A stretch of DNA of 64,000 bases. It comes from Maylandia zebra. Lineage: Eukaryota; Chordata; Actinopteri; Cichliformes; Cichlidae. Below the pieces are notes generated by a model that saw nothing but the letters and a program-made list of their open reading frames with translations, made no database searches and was not told the origin of the DNA. Below, in pieces: positions 38,801-51,738 of the stretch. The first letter of the stretch is position 1. Each line of letters starts with the position of its first letter. The translations under genes were made by a program, and so were the position numbers. The DNA lies in the NCBI RefSeq assembly GCF_041146795.1, contig NC_135172.1, forward strand, positions 16,813,123-16,877,122. Direction: 5' to 3'.

Positions 38801-40791
38801 TTGGGGCGTAGAGGCATTTTTGATTTCTAATTATGGCTCGTAGTATTTTATCACCAGTCGCTTTCTTGACAGCTTCCCTCCCCCGAGTTAATCTCTGGCT
38901 CTCCGTGGAAATTAAAACAAATGCGTCTGACAGGTTCCCCTCATTACGCCCAAATCAACAGACATTCATCCTGAGTGATCCCCCGTTTTCTTTTCTTTTT
39001 CTTTTTTTTGCAAATAGTTTAGAAATGTCAGTAGGGGCATTTAGCTCAGTTCACTGGAGCGTTAATTTTCCATCATTAGGAGTGGTGAAATCCTCCGGGC
39101 AGGTCTGCAGGTTCCATACCACATGGTGAAATATTGTTTGCCCTGGTGTGAGAAGCAGACCTGCACAAAGCACACCCAGGGGTGAAACCAAATCTGCCTC
39201 CTCCGGCACTGCAGCTCTGGCTCATGTCCACTCGCAGACCCCCATGAGCTACAGTCACGTCTGCAGAGAGCAGCGTGGTTATTCTCAGGCTTGAACTTCC
39301 TCTTCACATTCACTTGAATGGAGCTGAAATGAATTAGGACTTTGGCCTTTGGATCAGTTCAGCAAAATCACAGAAACATATTTTCCTCCTTAGGCTACTC
39401 CCCCGTGGAGATATGCACATGCTTTTGGCTTTTACTTACCCAAATCCAGATATCTGTTGTGAGATGCCTGCTGCCTGAGAGCCCTGCAGCAACGTGGCTT
39501 TTGTTTCCAGTGGCGAAGACCTGAGGAGCATTAATTAAGTGCCACACACTGATTCCTGTGTTGTCAGTGCTCCTTTATATTCCTTCGATCATTCCAAAAG
39601 GTTATGAGTCACTTGTTCTAAGTAATAGTCAAAAAGGTATTTGAACTGAAAACAGTTGTAGTTTATTTGCTCTGAATTAAACATGTCATTAAAGTTTATG
39701 GGTCCACGTGTGCCAGTTTTGAAAGGGCTCGCTTTGCTGTTTTTCTTTCCATAAGAAAACAAGACAGAATATATAAATGATTTGGTGAACCTGGCACATC
39801 TAAAGAGTATCTTAAGAACAGTTTTGCACACTTACATGAAGTGTTAAACCGTTTACCTCCTGCAGATACAGCCGCAGTTATTTCCAAGAATCGTTAGAGG
39901 ACAGCAGCAGTGGTAGCGAATTCATGTCCCAATGGTGTATTTCCTGTATTTGAAATAAAATAATTTTCTTTATAATAATTATAGAAAAAAATAGAACAGG
40001 GTTGCAATGTTGCATGCCCTCAAAATTAAAGGTGAAATCTAAGGATTTATGTTTTTCTTATTTGGAATAAATCTCCTCCCAAGCCACACTGAAATTCCTC
40101 CACTAGTAAGTGTTGCTTAGTAGCTTATGTCACAAAGTGCCATAGACGTCCACTGTTGTCCAGAACTAAGAAAAAACTTTGCGATGCGTCCAGCAGATAA
40201 CTGAAGCATTCATTCAAAAGTGGAGAGAAGCATCAGCATGATAGTTCCTCTGGGGTGATGAACTTTTCATTATCCATTTGAATTTTCAGCATCATGTCAT
40301 TTGCTTCTTAGGAAACAGCTGTTTCACTATGCTGGTTAATTTCTTTTTTTACATCTTGATTTATGCTTTTGATTAAAAGTAAGTCAAACAATTTCTGCAA
40401 TTTCAACACTCTTTTTTTAAAACAATGAAACAAAACCTTTGCAGTGGCACATGTTACATATTGCCTCCGTGGCCCAATGACAGCTGCAGCTGCGCAGTGC
40501 TGTGGGGGTTGAGGATTACACTTTCACCAGTTTAATAGCACTATGATGGATACATTTAACATTCATCCAGTGCCTGTTTGTTCTCATGCAATTCACCTAT
40601 TCTTCATAGACAATATCCCACTTAGAGTAAGTGACCTAAATGCTATGTCATTTTTGTAATTTGGTTGAACTAACAAAGCAGGGAGACTTTTGACTTTGAA
40701 ATTGAACACGATTATTAGCATAAATTCCAGAGACTTGTTTCGTAACCTGTTTCAGATTCTTCTATTTTTAATTTTCTCTTATCACCAGCAA
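38801..40791. other. Upstream flank of sfrp2, no gene seen
   Basis: No exon-like frame or recognised mobile element. It may hold distal regulatory DNA of sfrp2, but conservation cannot be judged from one sequence. Confidence 0.5.
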
Positions 40792-40972
40792 ATTCAATTC
40801 AATTCCAGTTTATGTATATATCAAATCGCAACAAGAGTCACCTCAAGGCGCTTTATATTGTAAGGTAAAGACTACAATAATGCAGTAATAATACAGCCCC
40901 GCCATGCACAGACACCCCCTTCAGCAAGCACTTTGCAAAAGTGGGAAGGAAAAACTCCCTTTTAACAGGAAG
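40792..40972. repeat. Dispersed fish repeat (SINE/MITE-like)
   Basis: The sequence from ATTCAATTCAATTCCAG through CACCTCAAGGCGCTTTATAT to GGGAAGGAAAAACTCCC is recognisable from memory as a very widespread teleost repeat. The copy is degenerate and truncated at the right end. Confidence 0.6.
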
Positions 40973-42309
40973 TGACCTATGGAAACACATTAACTTAAAG
41001 CCCAAGTGTGATAAGTATGGGTTTGCCCTGTGCTGATAGTAAATTTCAGTTGCAGACGTTAGTAAATCAGTTTGTGCACTTGATTTAAAATTTCTCCTCC
41101 CTTTTATTGCACCTTGGGAAAGGAACTCCCAGAAACACATATGCATCAGGGTCAGTTGTAGTTCCCAGCTCTTATACACACTCTTGTCACTGCGCTCTCT
41201 TTGTAAGTATTGACAGTACTTTTTTTTTCACCAAAGTGCAGTTTGCGATGGCGCAACGCGTTACTAAATCTACCCCCAGGGCCACTAAACAAGATCAGAT
41301 TTAAGCAGGCCTCATATGCAAACCGTTATGGGAGATATGCTGCAGAATCGCATATGTAAAATATGTGGGCGAACAGACAGAGGAGTGCATCGTCAGGGCT
41401 TCATCTCAGCTTTGGAAATTACAAGAACCAAAGTCTTAAATCAAAGATTAACCAGATCCAAAGGGTGGGGGATGGCCTGGATCAAGTCTAACAGTGTTTA
41501 AGGGTTTATCTCTCCAAACACAAAGCCTCTATTACAAATGCACTTTCACAGACATTTAAGTTTGGGGGCTCAGCGGAGACGTGAGCTGAGCGTTACCCCA
41601 GCAGGTTCTCATTACAACTCTGTGTAAAATCGAGAAGCAGCTCGTCATCCCATCTTTAGCTCAGTAACCTCGCCCCCATGCTTTGACTGTTTTTACTTAA
41701 CAATGCTCCTCTCATTTCTTTCATTCTTTTTCTTTCATAAAGACTCAAACTACTGACAGATATGATCACAGACTGGGGCAAAGCTCAAAACAAAGTTGGA
41801 CCCTAGGGGCAAATGTTTCGAGACATCAATTTATTGACTGTTTATAAGACTTGTCTTAGTGTGAGGAGCATCAGCAAACTATGGTGCAAACGCAGGCCTG
41901 CTGTTTTTCATTTGGTATGTTTTGTTTTACCATTTCCACGCAGACAGGCTCATACAGCTTCATACATTAGCTTTCAGTAAATGAAAGGACAGGTCTGCTA
42001 ATCATTTATATATTTTTGATTGTCAACAAATCTCATTAAAAAGCCATAAACAAAAACAAATTGATCCAAGAATGAAATTTGCAGCCAAAGGCAAATCAAG
42101 TTTCCTTCACTGTGTCACTGACATCCATTACTGTCAGTCTGAAACAGGAAACACATGAATGAGGCACAGCGCTGCACCAGGTGACATGTTTTTCATTATA
42201 ATGAACAGTGGCTCCATGGTGTAAGTCTCCCCCACATATCCAGCTATAGTCAGTGCTCACTGATACACCAACTGTGTGTTGAGTTGAGGAAAAAAGTAGT
42301 CCATGTCAT

Positions 42310-42352
<43 letters not shown>

Positions 42353-45169
42353 CGCTCCTGCCTTTATAGCAGAGCTACTGTGACCTTATAACAGCAATCT
42401 GATCTTCTGATTAGGGGCTCCTAACTGTTCCACTCTCATTTTTTAAAACCAAAGGCAACAACGCTTTTGAGGTTGGAGCACTTAAACTTTCAAACTTCCT
42501 CAGCCTATCAGATCAGCTCAATCTGTATGTTTTTATTTAATGACTGCAGAAAACTCATTTTTATAGTTTAGTGTTTCTTTGATCTTTCTCCTGTTAATTT
42601 TGACCATAATCTGTATCTAATGTGTGTAAGTTGTGCTGGACTGCATGTGTCTGTATTTAATGTGTGGCTTTTTTTTTTTGCTTTTTTTTTTGTGATGCAC
42701 TTTGTAACCACGGGATTTAAAAAGTACTATACAAATAAAGTTATTATTAATAATAATGATAATGAATAATTTTGCAAGCTGGAGTCAAAATTCTTTACTC
42801 ATTTTTACCGAGATGGTTTTACTTGGTGTTAACTGTGAAACTACAAAATATGCTTAGTCCACTACAAAGCCTTGACTGATAACCTTTGCTTATATTCAGA
42901 GGCACCAAACTGAGAATCAACTGTACGGCTCTGAACATTGTCTTGAAATGCACTAATGAGCATGTCAACTTGAATCACTCTTTTTCTACACAAACATTTG
43001 GGAAGGTATTCATCCCATCCAAGAGGAATTAATCTCGTTAGAGCCCCTTGAGTTATATAGATCGTGCCTGCTTGGCGTAATTGATGTTCCTATTGTACAG
43101 GTCTAATTGACTCAGTATGGGGTTTCAGTGCAGCAGCTGGGACACAAATACCAGGCTTTGGCATAACCAAATCCATATTACAGATGCATGCATTGCACAG
43201 AGAAATGGGCAAATACGTGGAGGGTAAGAATATTCATTTGTATTTGTGTGATTTGACCAGTCGTTGTAGGGTGATTAAAGACAGCAATAACTCCACCATT
43301 TATGGAAATACATCTGTTTTTATCACAATGTCAAATTAGTGTGTATGTGTATCCTACTCTTATGTCTGTAGAGTATCACCCAGCAACAGGTGTTAGCTGA
43401 GTTCAGCTAACCATAAGCTCTGTTCAAAGGTTCAGAGTCTAAAAGCTTGAGGTTGAAGCTGTTGATTAGGAGCAGTACCTTGAAATAGCAAAAAAAAAAA
43501 AAAAAGGAATTACTACCATAGTCGTTGTTATTCCTTTACAGATTAAATAATCTAAATTTAAAAAAAGTTGCTTTCAGCTGTTTCTTTATTCATAAGGCAT
43601 CAACCACAGCAGGTAGCAACACATGCTATATTTGTCAGATTCTTATGCCAGATGTATGGCCTTCCTGACGCAACCTCACAAATGAGTGAAATGTCAAAAT
43701 GTTTAACTACTGCTCTACTGAGGACTAGTATAGAGTCATGTAATTAGTACTACTCACATGCTGGGTAAGAAATAATAACAGTAATAACAACAAAATGTTT
43801 ATTTTTTACAACCAAAAGCACACAAAATATATATTTCTGGATCAGCACGGAGAGCAGGTCTATCTGTAGGGTCTCTCTCTTTGACCGCTGACTCATACTG
43901 AAACTGGAAGACTCACACCGTGAAGGGCTCTGATGGAATATTTACAACTTTGCGGTGACAGAACTGCAGTCACTAAAGTGCTTTCTAAATTACATGTACA
44001 GAATTTCCATCCATATGGTGGAAAGCATCATAAAGTCCTGCCACTCTCCAAATCACTCATTCCACAAAAGTTAAACCCCCTCAAAACTTCACTTTTTTAC
44101 TCACAAAACTTGAGTGCAAAATAATTTTTTTCTTATCTTATCTTATCAAAAGCCACCATTTACTTGTCAAATCGGTTACAACGACAAAAGAAAGGAATGA
44201 GGTAATTTTAAATAGTGGAAATAATAATGCTTATTATTTTGTCCTTCACAGTTTGAGTCAAATAAGAAATACATCAGCAGCTGACTTTTTTGGGTCTAGC
44301 TTCCTAAAGCACCTTGCATAAGAATAATACTGTATTGCAGCTTTTTCTGAAATCGAGGCCTTTAAATTGTCATTGTGCTATTGTAGAAAGAAATCGCCTC
44401 CAAACAAGTGGTGACCACAGGGCATAGTGTTGCAGAAATGAGTGATAGCCTTCTTTGTTCAGCATCTTTTATGCAATGATGTTTTAAATCTTCAGCACTT
44501 TCTCTCTGCACTTCACAAAGTTCATTTTAATTTCCCGTGACCGTGCTTTTTAAAAATCTTAGCACATTTAGCTCGCTCTTCAGTACTGTGCCCCAACCTG
44601 ACTCTAGGTAGCCGCCTGTTGCTTGATAATAACATCTCAATGAAGAACTTTTTTGTTCCTTAGCTTTTTATTGTGAGCACTTTTTTAAATATGTAAAGTG
44701 TTTCCGAATGTTGAATTGAATTCAATATTTTGATAAAATTACATAATTATAGGATGTTAAGTTGCTTCCTACAGTTCTCCAGTACACAAACTAATTAGTA
44801 TGCTGGTACAAGTCACTGATCATTTGCCATTTGACAGTTTGGGTTGTAAAATATAACCTCACATACATTCATCACAGGACTTTGAGAGGCGGAAAACAGA
44901 CATTTTAGTGATGGTGGCAGTAGGTTAGCAGCTGACCCACACTGACCTCCGGAATACCAGACATGGGCTCAAGTGTAAATAAAGGTATGGCATTCATTCA
45001 CAGTTGTGACACCACAACAAGGACACATTTCATAGCTGAGAAAAATGAGATTTTACCCAGAATGAGCCTCAGCAGGACTTAAAAATAGCACCTTCTTAGA
45101 TCTTAAGGATTAGAGAAAGTAAGAAGCAGGCAGAGGCTGCTAATGAAACACTCTTGATTAGCTGATCAT
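40973..45169. other. Intergenic, no gene seen
   Basis: AT-rich sequence with a (CACG)n/(CA)n microsatellite at 42309-42353 and a SINE-tail-like TACTATACAAATAAAG stretch near 42726-42741 followed by ATT repeats. Short frames are not convincing. Confidence 0.6.
42309..42353. repeat. (CACG)n-(CA)n microsatellite
   Basis: About eight CACG units turn into CA units; unusual in this AT-rich region for its CpG content. Confidence 0.95.
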
Positions 45170-46092
45170 CAGTGACTGTGAACACCTTTATAAAAGTATT
45201 CAGCGAGTATTCAAACCCTCCTAGAATGAAAAAGACTGTTAACAACATACAAGACAGCTGCCATGGTCTTCCCAGGAGAACTTCAGTCAACATGTTAAAC
45301 TTGATAAACATTAAAATTCATGACAGTACGAAAAAAAAAAAGTATGGTTTGTTTGGAAGGGTTGCCAGGAGAAAGCCTCTTGTCTTTAAAAAGAACATGG
45401 CAGCAGAGCTTAAATTTGCAATGATTTATCTGAACAAACCACAAGACTTTTGGAACAATGTCTTTTAGACAGATAAAAAAAAATGGAGATGTTTGGCCAT
45501 AATGCAACAAATACAGCATAGCAGCAAGCACAGAGTCAAGCACAGTGGTAGAGGTGAGTCACTGAATCAACTTTTCTGTATACCAAAGTATTCTGGAGTC
45601 AAATGTACGGCCATTTGTCTGAAAGCTAATCTACAACAGAATAGCTGAAAAAGTATCAAGGTTTTTGCAATGGTCCAGTCCAGACCTCAACCTGATTGAA
45701 ATGCTGTAGTGGGACCTCGAGAGAGCTGTGCATTAATGAATGCCTGCAAACCTCAATGAACTGAAGCAACGCTGTAAAGAAGAGTGGGTCAAAAGTCTTC
45801 CACAATGACGTGAGAGACTGATAAATTGATTACTTTAAGTTCTTACATCTAAAGGTAGTTCTACAAGCTACTGAGCTACTCTGTGTACACACCGCTTCTA
45901 CACTTTAGATTCATTTTTGTTAAATGAATAGTGATACGGTGGAACATGACATGTGCTGTTATTCATCTCAGTATTTAAGTAATTTTCAAACTTGGTAATG
46001 ACCAGATGTCCTTTTTATTTTGTCCTGATACATAAAACATTACAAGTAAAAAGAGGGTTTACTTTCTTTTTCACGTAACTGTATTTTAATAG
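45170..46092 (+). pseudogene. Degenerate Tc1-like transposon, plus strand
   Basis: Pieces of a Tc1 transposase appear in different frames: HGLPRRTSVNML and AAELKFAMIYLNKPQDFWNN at about 45260-45460, then a corrupted SPDLNxIE motif (SPDLNLIEML) near 45680-45710. The right end near 46092 reads, in reverse complement, GAAAAAGAAAGTAAACCCTC, which resembles the terminal repeat of a known fish Tc1 family. The left terminus is missing. Several stops and shifts make it dead. Confidence 0.75.
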
Positions 46093-47153
46093 TTTTAAAA
46101 CAAATAAAAGATTAAATATGTTAAATATGTCTATTTTTAAGCTTATGTATCAGCGATCCTCTATGCCTAAAAGTGGCTCAAAACCATGAAACAGGATTGG
46201 ACTTGCTATTTGCTCTTGCAGTTTGAATACAGGGACAAAACCATTAAATTATAAAGATGTGTTAGAAAAACATACATTGTGCCAACATCCGCCCAACTTT
46301 TTTTCCCTGCCAAAAACTACAGGGAGTATAAACAAATGATATACATACGAATGTGCTGTAGAATAACAATTAAAAGCAAAACCACGTGAAGCACTTTGGC
46401 TGATATTGGTTTGTTTAGTTGATTTTTTAAATTAGTTTTAATATCGACATAATATTCAAACAAACTGTTACTAGAAGTGTGATGGAAAAGTGACTCGGTA
46501 ACTCAGGTATGTTGGAAAATAAAGGTAACACCTGTAACGCTTTTATTCTATGAATATGTAAGTGCTGTATAAATGGGAAATGGTTCGCAAGACATTTTAC
46601 ACAACACATAAAATAGTATCAGTGAAAAATGTGACAAAGTAATGGCAGGTTTAACAGTGACGCTATGGCACAAGCATCAGGGAAGCAGTCATGCATTGTG
46701 TCTGTTTTCTTAATAAATGAAGATTTAGATAAGGAGCTTTTCCCTCCTTTGGCATCCAGGTTTTTAAATTATACATTGTAGCCCTCAGTTTCAATGATGG
46801 TAGAAAAAATGTAAACATAAAGACCATAAATAGAGAATGAAGAATGCAAACAGAACTTAACAACCTAAATATCTTATGTTAACAATTCATTTCGATTTTA
46901 ACCATGTTTTCCTCAATTCCACCAATAGTAGACAAATTTAAAAAAAAAGAAGTAATAATGAGTTAAGCAACTGAAAAATGTAAGAGTAAATACACTTAAA
47001 ATAAAAAAAATAAAGAAAATTAATATACATAAAAAGGCCAGTAGAGGCTAACTAACCTTATTAGTGTGACGCACATGTACTGTGTGTGAAATACTGATTA
47101 ACTGCTCAATAATTATGTGTCTGCGTGTAGTTTAATAATTACATTGAATGGCT
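46093..47153. other. Intergenic, no gene seen
   Basis: AT-rich filler between two dead transposable elements; nothing recognised. Confidence 0.5.
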
Positions 47154-48668
47154 TTTTTTTATTTATTTATTTTTACTTTTATTGCCAAAAATAACAAGGC
47201 AATTCACATCAACAACATGACCTGAGACCAAATCTGCAGCATATAATGGTGAGGGTTATTCAAAAACTTAATTTAAAAGAAAAAAACATATATACACATA
47301 TACATATACATACATACCTAAGCACAGACGTTAAGGCTTGAGTGTCCTTTCAAGATATTCTATAATTAGTCTCCATTTTTTCTCAAAGGTTGGCACTTTT
47401 AGTTGTAGTTGAGCTGTTATCCGTTCCATCGTAAAGACATGTCTAGTTTTCAGAAGCCACTGGGCAACCATGGGTGTTTCTGGTTTGAGCCAGTGAATTG
47501 TTATCATTTTTCTTGCAGTCATGAGGAGGAGATGCAGGAGAAAGTGCTGCTCATAGGAGAAACCATCAGGAAAGATATCCAACAAAAAGATCAGAGGATC
47601 CTTTGGGAGGTTGACTGACAATATGTTTTGTATAATGTTCTTGACATCCATCCAGTACTTTTGTATGTAAACACACACATATGCGTCTGGTCCCCCACAA
47701 ACCCACACCCTCTCCAACATTTATCACTGACACTACTTTTGGATAGAAAGGTTTTCAGTGGAGTTCAAAAAAATCTTAATTTAGTAGTCAAATTCCTTCC
47801 ACATTTGACTACCCACCCCTCTATGGCAGCCACAACAGACACTCTCCCGTGTGACATCATCCAACATTATATTGAGCTCCATTTCCCATTGTTGTTTTAT
47901 ATGATAGGTATTATCAGACATGTCAATCAGTAGTTTCTGGCAGATCAAAGACACTTGGTTTTTCAATGTCCCTGACTTTTCAAGCAGTTTTATAAAATGG
48001 TTTTCCAACCCGATTGGTTCTCTTCTAATATTGTCCCAGTCTTTATGCCCTTAACTGTAAGTATCTATAATGGTCCCCTGGGGATAAAGCATATTTAGCC
48101 CTTAGCTGGGCAAAAGTTTTAAGAGTATTCTTTTCAAACAGCTGATTGACTGCAATCAATCCTTTCTCCGCCCACCTCTCAAAACTCCGATCTGACAACG
48201 ATGGAAGGAACTCAACACTTCCATTTATGGGAACCGCTCGAGACATCGTCAAATTCCCTTTTAACATTTTTAACACTTGGTTCCAAATCTTTACGGTGAC
48301 CCATGGGTTAGTTATTTTAATCTTTTTCCGTGATTGTGGGTTGAGAAATGGGAGACTCCGAAGGGAGATACCTGGTAATGAATACTCTTCCATAGATACT
48401 GCATTTCTGAATCATGAATAATCCAGGCAGCCATTGATTTTAATTGAACTGCCCAATAGTACATTCTGAAGTTAGGCAACTTGAGGCCCCCTTTTTCCTT
48501 TCCACACATTAGCATTTTGAGTCTGACCCTTGGTCGTTTATTCTGCCAGATAAATTTAGATGTAGAATGGCTTTTTTTTAAAACTGAAAATGTTAGCCTA
48601 TCCTCAGAGGTCAGCTGTTTTATATTTCCATCTCCTGGTAATTGTTCATGGTTAATAGCCTCAAAGTG
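47154..48668 (-). mobile_element. 5'-truncated L1-type LINE fragment, minus strand
   Basis: Minus-strand frames give the C-terminal part of a LINE-1-type ORF2: FIWQNKRPRVR followed by MCGKEKGGLKLPNFRMYYWA near 48530-48450, then WAEKGLIAVNQLF near 48170 and MARKMI-like segments to about 47340. At least three frame breaks separate them. The 3' end shows an A-rich AAATAAATAAATAAA tail at about 47177-47154. Reverse-transcriptase catalytic motifs lie upstream and are absent, so it is an old truncated insertion. Confidence 0.8.
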
Positions 48669-48718
48669 ACCATGTCCATTTCACATTTTGGAGAGACAAA
48701 TCATGAAATGGACATGGT
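48669..48718. repeat. Perfect 15-bp inverted repeat with 20-nt spacer
   Basis: ACCATGTCCATTTCA at 48669-48683 and its exact reverse complement at 48704-48718. It lies exactly where the L1 similarity stops. Confidence 0.75.
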
Positions 48719-49119
48719 GGACAGGGGTCTATTACACGTTTTGCCGTGGTACCGGGTTGGGATACCAAATGACTCCAGTAGAGTTTTGATCGTATCTTAA
48801 TATTAAAACAATAATCTACTAAAAATAGTTTATTTTTGAAAATCGAATATCTTTATAAAACAGTTAAATATATCTCACATGTGTCTGACGGAGGTGCACT
48901 GAATACTCACAAGGTCACAACACAGCAGCTACACTACTATATCAGCTGCTAACCAAGCTACGACAGCTGAAACTTGTGATCACATCCATATAATGCCGTC
49001 TTCTAATTTACAAACATGTCTAAGCAATTATTAAAGTGTAGATGGATGTAAAATTTTTGGTTTTCTGGTTTTTTTTTTTTTTTTTTATCGTTGTTTTTTT
49101 AAATCGTTTTTATCGTTAA

Positions 49120-49287
49120 CTCTGTTTCCCCGGGTCTTTCCTTGTGTGTTATGAGTAAATCTTCTTGTTTTGGTACCGCCACTGGTTTTATTTTGTTCTA
49201 TTTATCCGCGACACCTTAAAGGCTAGTCCATGAAAATATTGTTGGACATAAACTGGTCCGTGGCGCTAAAAAGGTTGGGGACCGCTG
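49120..49287 (-). mobile_element. hAT-type transposon end fragment
   Basis: The reverse complement begins CAGCGGTCCCCAACCTTTTT and continues with GCGCCACGGACC, the familiar terminal sequence of hAT/Charlie-like elements in vertebrates. Only one end is recognisable; no transposase is seen. Confidence 0.55.
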
Positions 49288-51404
49288 CACTAGGACACAT
49301 AGCCAGAGAAAGACTGGATGAACTTCATTATGCATTTAATAATTTAATAGCTCATGTTAAAGGTTTTCTATCAAATAAAGTCTAGTGCTCTTATTTTACA
49401 GTTCTGCAAGTTTATTTTGGAGACCCTTTCCAAAAGTAGACGTTTTCTCCTATATGGACGTAATCTGTAAAAGTCCCAGTCTTGAGTAGTCCAACAGACC
49501 CACCAGACAGAATCACCAGGCTGTTTATTTTTCCTCAGTGCACTCCCAGAAGAGAGCATGTTAGCCCTGACTTAGAGTAGCACCCCTACCTTGTGTCCAT
49601 GTATGTGTGTGTGTTTCAGACTAATGGTGTAAGGAGGCAGATGGAACAAGCCTGAGGCGGTGCATAATAAACCTGCAGAGCCCTGCTGAGACGAAGAGGA
49701 AAAGACCCAGAGTTAGCCGAAAATGGGGAGACACACCACTGCACACATTTAAAGACTGGCCTCACATTTGCTAAATGATTGCACCCCTTTAAGGCTGAGG
49801 GCTTTTTCAACCTCAAACATCCAGTGAAACAGCCTCCTCATAAGTTCTGCTCCAATTGTTCGACATTCTGGTTGTTTTGTGTTTTCTGCAGTATCACCAC
49901 TGCACCAAAAGATGCTACGTGACCAGAGAGAAACCATAGTCATTCCTGTTTTTCACTGTGATTTATACTTAAATGTTCTCCACATAATTTCTTGACAGTC
50001 CTGGCTAAATTATGGCAATGGCTTCCAGCGTTGCTGCCAAAACATTTCCTTGGCTCTGCCTCATTCTGCCAGAAGTTACGTATGCCCTATCAGATGACAC
50101 ATTCAGCCTATACAAGACTGAAAATAACATTTATTCTAATCTATTCCATGCATAATGTCTACAGCTAAAACTGCAAGCCAAAAGTGACAAACTTGCTCAG
50201 CGTCAAGATAATAGTAGTGTTTTGATTGCCCCATTTCTGGAAATAAATGTTATTTTCTGTTGCTTCATCCAGGAATCAGAAAACAAGATATCCAACGGCT
50301 TAGGCTCTCCAAATATGCACAATTGCATACAAGTTCAAGTCTTTCAGCATTTAGGAAATCGCCATCTTTATGGACTGCACACAGTCGAATCTATCAGCCA
50401 GCATTAGTCTAGTATAATGGCTTGAAACAAAGAGAAACTACATTCACATTTTACTGAGATTTTAAACCTTGGCTTGAAATAATTCCTTCCACTATCAATT
50501 TAACTATCAAAAACCTCACTCTATGGCTGTGTTTTGTCAGGTCTGCTTTGCTTTTTTGCATCACTCCTGCATTAAAACAGTGCAACGGTGGAATAACAGA
50601 TAATATCTTCGTTATTTCACTGTATACAGATAGACGAAAAAATGTGGCTGTTAATGAACACCGGCTACTGGAATAATTAACAACACTCACAAACACTCAA
50701 AATAAAAAATAGAGTTTTTACGCAGTCCTAATGCTCATCAAAAATATCTTCAGCTTAACTACATTAAATTATCTGCCCTTAAGCTAATTGTCTATGATAT
50801 CTAAGACTTTTATTTGTAATTATTTGCTCTTTATTTAAAGGCGACTTGAGCAAAATTCCATCGTGGTTACAAATTTTGGCGACCGTTAAGTTATATAGAG
50901 GCAATTTACTTTGCACATAGCGTGTGAGACAGACTCAAACAGCGAATGTAACATCGCACTGTGATGAAGAAACAAATCCAATATACATTAAAAACAAGAG
51001 AATTGTAATTTAAAATCTTTTTAAACAAACATATATATATGTGAGGCAATGTGCGCACAAAGTTTCCTTGAGAGTGGCCGACCTGTTATGGAGGAGATGT
51101 ATAAATCCTGTTTGGTTCCTATTCTTGCACTTTTGTACTACATCTTCCTTCTATGTAAAGGCTGCACACACACAGTACGTATGTCTTTGTTCGTGTGCTG
51201 TATACTAAAATAAAAACACACAGAGTCGCATTCCTTGTACATGCCAGTCAACTAAACATGTTTAACTGCACAGATGCATTATGCTTCTACACTCTCCGTA
51301 TTATCCGCAAAGTAAAGGGATAAAATGAACTCCACATGGAACATTGTTCCTTCTCTTGTACAGCGCTGGCTACCCCAAAACTCCCACCCCTTCCCCCACC
51401 TCAT

Positions 51405-51405
<1 letters not shown>
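49288..51405. other. Intergenic, no gene seen
   Basis: Frames such as 49371-49559 (minus) look vaguely repeat-derived but I cannot assign them. Nothing else is recognised. Confidence 0.45.

Positions 51406-51475
<70 letters not shown>
51406..51475. repeat. (CA)n microsatellite, 70 bp
   Basis: An uninterrupted CA run. Flanking CTAACCCTAAC and TGGTCCTCAC phrases belong to a degenerate fish repeat that continues to about 51900. Confidence 0.97.
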
Positions 51476-51476
<1 letters not shown>

Positions 51477-51678
51477 TTGTGAGGCTTTCTCTAAACAGTG
51501 TCTAACCCTAACATTTTCTACACCTAATTTTGACCCTAAAACTAAACCCTCACCCCTTTGAGGTGGTGTGGAAAAGTAAGGACCAGCCACAATTTGTCAT
51601 TTTCCAAAATGTCCTCACTTTGATGGTGTAAACCTCAAACTGGTCCTCACACACACCAACTCCCACAAACACACAAAC

Positions 51679-51681
<3 letters not shown>

Positions 51682-51735
<54 letters not shown>
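51682..51735. repeat. (CA)n microsatellite, 54 bp
   Basis: A second uninterrupted CA run, 206 bp after the first, in the same degenerate repeat context. Confidence 0.97.

Positions 51736-51738
<3 letters not shown>

Noticed and set aside
51279..51590. Cys/Val-rich frame across the CA repeat
   Set aside because: The frame exists only because the microsatellite has no stop codon. The same applies to frames at 51550-51753, 53279-53554, 3919-4237 and 16026-16274.
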